Assembly (NCBI GenBank): GCA_030432295.1
Contig: JAUIHI010000038.1
Location: 1-62,358 of the forward strand
Direction of reading: 5' to 3'
DNA from: Anaerolineae bacterium
GTDB taxonomy: Bacteria; Chloroflexota; Anaerolineae; Caldilineales; Caldilineaceae
DNA: 62,358 nucleotides
Numbering within the stretch: position 1 is the first letter of the stretch; every line of letters starts with the position of its first letter. Below are positions 57,736 to 62,358 of the stretch, in pieces. The translations under genes and the position numbers were made by a program. The notes beneath the pieces are model-generated. The model was not told the origin of the DNA, made no database searches, and saw only the letters and a list, made by a program, of their open reading frames with translations.

Positions 57736-58644
57736 ATGACCACTTCCATCGAAACCAGCGCCGATCGTACATTGCAATTGGCCGAGCGGGTTGTCAGCAG
57801 CGGCCCGCGTCGTCCACGCGGGCGTTTTTCCTGGACCGAGGCCCTGGCCTATCTGCTGCTCTCTTTGGGCGTGGTGGTGATGGTGACGCCCTTTCTCTGG
57901 ATGTTGCTGACCAGCTTCAAGAGTGCGCCGGAGTTGTTGCAGTTCGCCTTTCTGCCCGAGAATCCGACCCTTGACAACTACATCCGGGTGCTGACGACGA
58001 GCAGCTTTCCCCGCTGGTATGTCAACAGTATCGTCATCGCGGTGATCAGCACGGCCAGCGTCATCTTCTTCGATTCGCTGGTGGGCTACACCCTCAATAA
58101 ATTTGAATTCCCCGGTAAGAATCTGATCTTCATCGGCATTCTGGGCACGCTGATGGTCCCCACGGAGATGCTCATTATTCCCTGGTACACGATGAGCGTG
58201 GATTTTGGCTGGCACGTGGGTGTGGCCCAATATTGGGGCATCGCCTTCCCCGGCGTCATCACCGCCACGGGTATCTTTCTGATGCGCCAGTTCTTTGATG
58301 GCGTGCCCAGCGAACTGCTGGACGCGGCCCGCATCGACGGGGTGAACGAGTTTGGCATCTGGTGGCGGATCGCCATGCCTCTGGTCAAACCGGCCATCGC
58401 GGCCCTGGCCATCTTTAATTTTATTGGGAACTGGAACGCCTATCTCTGGCCCCTGATTGTCGCCAATGGCCGGAACTACTACACTCTGCCCGTGGGCCTC
58501 AGCTTCTTCCGGGGCGAGTCCACCACCGAATGGGAAAAGATTATGACCGCGGCCAGCCTGGCCTCGATTCCCTTGCTGGCGGTCTTTTTGCTGTTCCAGA
58601 AGCAGATTATTAAGGGAATTGCGTTGACGGGATTGAAGGCGTAG
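57736..58644 (+). CDS. Sugar ABC transporter permease, MalG/UgpE type (ABC 4)
   Basis: The 302-residue permease has the EAA loop 'LLDAARIDGVNEFGIWWRIAMPLV' and ends 'QIIKGIALTGLKA', the family's standard tail. The ATG at 57736 follows GCGGAG. It is separated from the first permease by 95 bases that contain an inverted repeat ATTGGGTAT/ATACCCAAT, so both ends of the permease pair carry hairpins. Confidence 0.88.
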   Translation: MTTSIETSADRTLQLAERVVSSGPRRPRGRFSWTEALAYLLLSLGVVVMVTPFLWMLLTSFKSAPELLQFAFLPENPTLDNYIRVLTTSSFPRWYVNSIVIAVISTASVIFFDSLVGYTLNKFEFPGKNLIFIGILGTLMVPTEMLIIPWYTMSVDFGWHVGVAQYWGIAFPGVITATGIFLMRQFFDGVPSELLDAARIDGVNEFGIWWRIAMPLVKPAIAALAIFNFIGNWNAYLWPLIVANGRNYYTLPVGLSFFRGESTTEWEKIMTAASLASIPLLAVFLLFQKQIIKGIALTGLKA

Positions 58645-58725
58645 GGGTAGGGCGATGATGTGATGATAGGATTCTGGGGTGTGGAAGACTCGTTTCCAAT
58701 GTAGCGGATGGTGCGGAGGTGTGAA

Positions 58726-58794
58726 ATGGCTGTGGCCCGAATGACACAGGTGGATGGAATGCTGGCGCTGCTGCTGCCGCAGGGGATGCTATAA
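58726..58794 (+). CDS. Possible 22-residue ORF with a good ribosome site (tentative)
   Basis: GGAGGTG stands five bases before an ATG at 58726. The frame reads MAVARMTQVDGMLALLLPQGML to TAA at 58792-58794. No promoter or terminator is obvious, so this may be chance or the remnant of a longer gene. It lies between ABC 4 and the Mrr-like gene. Confidence 0.25.
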   Translation: MAVARMTQVDGMLALLLPQGML

Positions 58795-58816
58795 GATTGG
58801 CGCGGAAGATGGATTA

Positions 58817-59956
58817 TTATTCTTGCACGTCAACGGTTAGCGAATCTGCTTCATATCCACACGCTACCAGCAGTCGCCTGCTCAGTTTGATCGAATCTGG
58901 CCCGCTCAAATTCGTCTCTACCCATAGATTTGTGCCTGGGATTGATTCCCCGTTTATCATCTTTTCTCCCGAAGCGGCTACGTACTGTCGTGTCCGGCCA
59001 CGCACATTGCGCGTTTTGCCGGCGAAGTCCGTCGGCTGTAGCTTGGCAAGGATTTCACATACGCCGACTACAATTTCTTTCCACGCCGTCACCTGAAAGC
59101 GTTCGCCGAACAGGTCAAAGCTTTTTGGTTTGAGATGTTTCTTTACAGGTGTAACTTCGACGGCTTCTGGCTGGAGAGAATTGGGGGAAGGAATTTTCGG
59201 TTGTTCCTTTTCGTCGTTTGATTCAATGGCTGGCGATCCCCACTCTCCCCACCATTCGTCGTCCAGGCTTACAACGGTCAGCGTTTTCTCGACAACGCCG
59301 ACTCGATATTTCATCAACAGATTGACCAACTCCTCTCCATTGATCAGCCCGATGCGCGTCTTGTTCTGCGCCACAGCCTCCTGATAGGCACCCTTTGAGA
59401 AGTCGCTGGTCGTAATTAAAATTCCCTGCTGATGCACCTGCAATGAACCTCGTAATTGGGTAACAGTCGGCGCACGCACATTGCCTTTCCAGCGCTTGGC
59501 TTGCACTGCTGCGTTCACTTCGGTCAATCCGGCTGCTCGGTATACGCCCACTACATCAATTCCGCCGTCACCGCCGTAGGGTGTTACCTCCACGGAGCTT
59601 TCGTCAAAACCCATTTGGAGCAGAAGCTCCATCACCAGTGCTTCAAAGCGCTCTGCTGGCATTGTATGCAGAAATTCGTGTAGCTGTGAGCGAGTTCTCT
59701 CATTGATCGCTTGTACCTGTGCGTCAATCCCACTGGGTTGCCATTGCACAAGTCCAAAGACCCCTCGACCTGCCCGCACAAATCGAGAACCTTCCTGCTT
59801 TGTTTCAGTATATAGGCGCGAACCCATTGTGGCATCGGGTGTCAATCCAGTAGGTGCGATAAGTCCTTCATCCAATGCCCGCTTGGTGATTTCTGCGTAA
59901 TGAAGGGATTCCCCTGTTTGCTTGAGTATCTGATTTGCTGCGTCCAAATATGTCAT
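58817..59956 (-). CDS. Mrr-like restriction endonuclease with N-terminal HARE-HTH-like domain
   Basis: The 379-residue protein has an N-terminal winged-helix segment 'DAANQILKQTGESLHYAEITKRALDEGLI' (HARE-HTH-like). An Mrr-type PD-(D/E)XK domain follows: 'RFEALVMELLLQMGF', 'TPYGGDGGIDVVGVYRAAG' with the catalytic Asp, then 'NAAVQAKRWKGNV' (QAK). A C-terminal domain (about 240-379) is not recognised. Mrr enzymes cleave methylated or otherwise modified DNA. It is a single gene without a methylase, as expected of modification-dependent systems. Confidence 0.85.
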   Translation of the reverse strand: MTYLDAANQILKQTGESLHYAEITKRALDEGLIAPTGLTPDATMGSRLYTETKQEGSRFVRAGRGVFGLVQWQPSGIDAQVQAINERTRSQLHEFLHTMPAERFEALVMELLLQMGFDESSVEVTPYGGDGGIDVVGVYRAAGLTEVNAAVQAKRWKGNVRAPTVTQLRGSLQVHQQGILITTSDFSKGAYQEAVAQNKTRIGLINGEELVNLLMKYRVGVVEKTLTVVSLDDEWWGEWGSPAIESNDEKEQPKIPSPNSLQPEAVEVTPVKKHLKPKSFDLFGERFQVTAWKEIVVGVCEILAKLQPTDFAGKTRNVRGRTRQYVAASGEKMINGESIPGTNLWVETNLSGPDSIKLSRRLLVACGYEADSLTVDVQE

Positions 59957-60162
59957 CGGTTCTCGTCAATTCAGTAGATGGTTGGGGATGACTATTGCTG
60001 GCGTAAGTCTAGCATAAACCGTATGTGTAGACAACCGCACCCAATCTGTATCGGCGAAAGGAACCCCAAACCCCTTGCCCCCCACACTCCACCCGATGTA
60101 TACTATCCCCCAGCGCATTCCCGTCGCGCGGACCAATCCCCTCTCCCACAAAAGGAAAACTG

Positions 60163-60444
60163 ATGTCCCAACAACGCCAGAAGATTCTCATCCTCTATCT
60201 GGGCAATTCCGCCCTGGACAGCCGCGTGAAGGGCTGGACCCTCTACGATGGCACGGGCCAGGAGGCCCACACCACCGGCGACAGCGACACCCCGCCCTAC
60301 GCTACCGGCCTGGACGCGCTCCTGGACGGCTGGCGGGCCATCCAATTCCCCCAGCTCATCCCGCCCTATCCGGGGATGGAGTACACCACCTCCTTCCAGA
60401 TGTACGAATTCATCTTTGAGAAATTGGAGACGATCGATGGTTGA
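60163..60444 (+). CDS. Small protein of unknown function preceding a PhyH dioxygenase
   Basis: The 93-residue protein 'MSQQRQKILILYLGNSALDSRV...FIFEKLETIDG' has no family I recognise. It starts with a beta strand 'KILILYLGNS' and contains an aromatic and proline-rich middle ('FPQLIPPYPGMEYTTSFQMYEF'). AAAGGAAAAC precedes the ATG. Its last eight bases overlap the start of the dioxygenase gene, so the two are coupled and likely work together. Confidence 0.6.
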   Translation: MSQQRQKILILYLGNSALDSRVKGWTLYDGTGQEAHTTGDSDTPPYATGLDALLDGWRAIQFPQLIPPYPGMEYTTSFQMYEFIFEKLETIDG

Positions 60445-61303
60445 CAAAAAATATCTGCTCACCACCGCCCAGATGGCCGAATTTGTGGCCCGGGGTATGC
60501 TGCGCTTTGACGAACTGGTCCCGGACGAAATCAACCGGGCGGTGATGGCCTCCTTTGACGCGGGCGGCATCAAGGCCGCGCCCGCGGGCACGCCCCTCTC
60601 CCAGTGCTACCCGGAGCCGTCGCCCATCGGCGAGATGCTGCGTATGCCCGAAATTCAGGGCATCATCCACAGCCTGGTCGGGCCAGACCCCCTTTTCGAC
60701 CACCACGCCATCCACGTGCGCCAGCCCAACGAAGGCAGCGCCCAGGGCATGCACGGGGACTCCATCATCGACACCCGGATGCACTTCGACATCCAACTGA
60801 TGTACTTCCCCCACGACGTGCCCCTGGAAATGGGCGGCACACTGGTCGTGCCCGGTAGCCAATACCGGCGCATCAACGAAATGGACATCGCCCGCTACCA
60901 GAACTTCGCCGGGCAGGTGCCGATGGTCTGCAAGGCTGGGTCGATCCTGGCCCTCCATCACGGCATCTGGCACTGTGGCCGCCAGAACAAAACCGACCGC
61001 AAGCGCTATATGTACAAAATCCGCCTGAACCCAGTGGTGCGCCAATACCGTCTGTGGAATACCGACGATCTGGCGGCCATGACCGGCGGCCAGAAGCGCA
61101 TCTTTACCCGTGACCAGAACGCGGCCCCGGATGTGCAGACGATTCTGGGCAAGGGCGAGCCCTGGTTTGAGGACGCAGGGGGACGGTTGGAGATTGTCAA
61201 CCGGGTGAAGATGTGGCGTTTCCTCACCGGCGACGAAAACTTCGACGTGCACTACTGGCTGACCCGGCTGGAGAATATGCCGGAACGGCGGCTGGCCGCG
61301 TAA
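60437..61303 (+). CDS. Phytanoyl-CoA dioxygenase (PhyH)-family Fe(II)/2-oxoglutarate enzyme
   Basis: The 288-residue protein has a double-stranded beta-helix with the HxD metal motif 'QGMHGDSIID' and 'MYFPHDVPLEMGGTLVVPGSQYRR'. The distal His lies in 'ALHHGIWHCGRQN', followed by 'RKRYMYKIRLN', whose Arg may bind 2-oxoglutarate. This is the PhyH pattern. The ATG at 60437 overlaps the small upstream gene by eight bases. The substrate is unknown; PhyH relatives hydroxylate small metabolites, and in this catabolic setting a plant- or host-derived compound is possible. Confidence 0.83.
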   Translation: MVDKKYLLTTAQMAEFVARGMLRFDELVPDEINRAVMASFDAGGIKAAPAGTPLSQCYPEPSPIGEMLRMPEIQGIIHSLVGPDPLFDHHAIHVRQPNEGSAQGMHGDSIIDTRMHFDIQLMYFPHDVPLEMGGTLVVPGSQYRRINEMDIARYQNFAGQVPMVCKAGSILALHHGIWHCGRQNKTDRKRYMYKIRLNPVVRQYRLWNTDDLAAMTGGQKRIFTRDQNAAPDVQTILGKGEPWFEDAGGRLEIVNRVKMWRFLTGDENFDVHYWLTRLENMPERRLAA

Positions 61304-61390
61304 GGGAGATGCGGGACGCAGATTTCGCTGAAACAACGGATGGGCGCAGATTATTTCAGCGCCATCGATGCCCTTTTTTGGATTAGGAAA

Positions 61391-61433
61391 AAGGAGAGGG
61401 GAGGCAGTTATCCAAACTGCCTCCCCTCTCCTT
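61391..61433 (+). terminator. Strong hairpin after the PhyH gene
   Basis: A perfect 19-bp stem AAGGAGAGGGGAGGCAGTT (61391-61409) pairs with 61415-61433 around five bases. It lies between convergent genes and can serve both. Confidence 0.8.
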
Positions 61434-61496
61434 CTCTATTGGTTCAACCGACAATCAGATCGCTTTCTACTCATCACTTCCGATCTGTGGGCGGTC

Positions 61497-62358
61497 TCAG
61501 GGGAGTGTGTGGTTCTGTGTGGCGTCAATCCCCCGCGCCACAACGAATCCGCCGGGTGGTTGCAGGCCACTGTTGTAGGCGTTCTTCTCCACCTGATACT
61601 GGTAGCCTCCCTCGACCAGATAGAAGACGACGTTGCCGCTGGCATCGGTGGAGGCACTGCCCCGCTGGGTCCCACTGCCGTCTGTGCCATTATAAAAACG
61701 TACCCGGTAGCCAGGCAGCGGTTGGCCGCCGCTGTCTTTTACGTTGATAGTAATGGCCGCCAGCGTATAGGAGAGATTCAGCGGTGTGCCGCGCAGGACA
61801 GTAAAGCCTTCCATCGCGCTGCGGGTTCCGTACTTGTCCACCTGATAACCGTAATCGCCCTCCACCAGATAGAAGATGGCGTCGCCGTTGTCATCGGTGG
61901 AAGCACTGCCCCGTTCGGCTCCGCTGCCGTTCGTGCCATTGAAGAAGCGGACGACGTAGCCTTTTCTGCCCACATTGACCGTCACTGTTGCCAGCGTATA
62001 GGAGAGATTCAGCGGTGTGCCGCGCACGACAGAAAAGCCTTCCATCGCGCTGCGGGTTCCGTACTTGTCCACCTGATAGCCGTAATCGCCCTCGACCAGA
62101 TAGAAAGTGGCGTCGCCGTTGTCATCGGTGGAGGCGCTACCCCGCTCGGCCCCGCTGCCGTTTGTCCCGTTGAAGAAGCGGACGACGTAGCCCTTGCGCC
62201 CCACATTGACCGTCACCGTTGCCAGCGTATAGGAGAGATTCAGCGGTGTGCTGCGGACAACCGTAAAGCCTTCCATTGCGCTGCGGGTTCCGTACTTATC
62301 CACCTGATAGCCGTAGTCACCCTCCACCAGATAGAAAATGGCGTCGCCGTTGTCGTCG
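61497..62358 (-). CDS. Tandem-repeat surface protein, C-terminal part (partial at right edge)
   Basis: The frame is open from the window edge to a stop at 61497. It contains near-identical repeats of 77 residues (231 bp), each with 'EGDYGYQVDKYGTRSAMEGF', 'TPLNLSYTLATVTVNVGRKG' and 'VVRFFNGTNGSGAERGSAST'. The DNA is nearly as conserved as the protein, pointing to recent duplication or gene conversion. The last repeats diverge ('DSGGQPLPGYRVRFYNGTDG'). The fold looks like Cna-B or carboxypeptidase-regulatory-type beta sandwiches of stalk proteins. The N-terminus, signal and repeat number lie outside the window. Confidence 0.8.
   Translation of the reverse strand, partial: DDNGDAIFYLVEGDYGYQVDKYGTRSAMEGFTVVRSTPLNLSYTLATVTVNVGRKGYVVRFFNGTNGSGAERGSASTDDNGDATFYLVEGDYGYQVDKYGTRSAMEGFSVVRGTPLNLSYTLATVTVNVGRKGYVVRFFNGTNGSGAERGSASTDDNGDAIFYLVEGDYGYQVDKYGTRSAMEGFTVLRGTPLNLSYTLAAITINVKDSGGQPLPGYRVRFYNGTDGSGTQRGSASTDASGNVVFYLVEGGYQYQVEKNAYNSGLQPPGGFVVARGIDATQNHTLP

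Noticed and set aside
1-62358. CRISPR array
   Set aside because: The repeats are isolated inverted repeats, not evenly spaced direct repeats with spacers, and no cas gene is present.
1-62358. tRNA or rRNA genes
   Set aside because: No cloverleaf with GTTCGA-type T-arm or rRNA signature was found on reading. A tRNAscan-SE run would settle it.

Overview
The window looks like chromosomal DNA of a Chloroflexota bacterium (Caldilinea/Anaerolineae-like). This placement is an inference. It rests on the GC-rich coding sequence, the many carbohydrate ABC transporters with Tat- or Sec-type lipoprotein binding proteins and no ATPase gene, a PrsW protease, a CUAEP-tail radical SAM protein, DUF433/DUF5615 pairs, and hairpin repeats in many gaps. 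No rRNA, tRNA, CRISPR array or phage module was seen.

Layout. 0-1 kb: transposase-like start, truncated Uma2 gene and a DUF433/DUF5615 pair. 1-6.2 kb: overlapping genes for a GcvT-like protein, a monomeric sarcosine oxidase-like enzyme, an argininosuccinate lyase-family enzyme and a degenerate protein kinase. 6.2-7.5 kb: DinB-like gene and a REP-associated transposase (RAYT) unit with two REP-type double hairpins. 7.5-11.2 kb (minus): GH116 glucosidase and CobW-type GTPase. 11.4-15.1 kb: ABC transporter 1. 15.2-25 kb: VIT/vWA protein, second DUF433/DUF5615 pair, patatin, MFS, PHP-like protein, SDR, phosphodiesterase, PrsW. 25.1-31.4 kb: dehydrogenase, LacI regulator and divergent ABC transporter 2. 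31.5-35.4 kb: ABC transporter 3 and a YhcH-type protein. 35.5-39 kb: possible structured RNA, a radical SAM gene that appears to read through UGA as selenocysteine, and nicotinate phosphoribosyltransferase. 39.1-40.1 kb: AT-rich coiled-coil gene, probably foreign. 40.2-46.7 kb: NAD epimerase, VOC protein, DoxX-like protein, P450, an 18-codon gene with its own promoter and terminator, MscS, and an orphan binding protein. 46.9-49.6 kb: two-subunit molybdenum hydroxylase. 49.8-52.6 kb (minus): lipoprotein cytochrome c and a ScyD-like/alpha-carbonic anhydrase/LPXTG fusion. 52.9-58.6 kb: sugar kinase, amidohydrolase and ABC transporter 4. 58.8 kb to end: Mrr-like endonuclease, small protein plus PhyH dioxygenase, and a tandem-repeat surface protein running off the end.

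How it works together. Most of the window fits uptake and breakdown of sugars and small organic compounds: four binding proteins and eight permeases, a glucosidase, sugar kinase, dehydrogenases, sarcosine/one-carbon enzymes and a dioxygenase. A LacI-type operator (consensus near TTGACWCGWGTCAA) lies beside the LacI gene's own promoter and beside the ABC 2 promoter, with a weaker relative before ABC 1, suggesting a local regulon. In three ABC operons a strong hairpin separates the binding-protein gene from the permeases.

Most notable: the UGA-containing CUAEP radical SAM gene with a SECIS-like hairpin; a shared 9-mer (TTTCGCCAC) directly abutting the -35 box of three promoters; the stand-alone 18-codon gene; the RAYT unit whose outer tips supply the stop codons of both neighbouring genes; and the carbonic anhydrase fusion.
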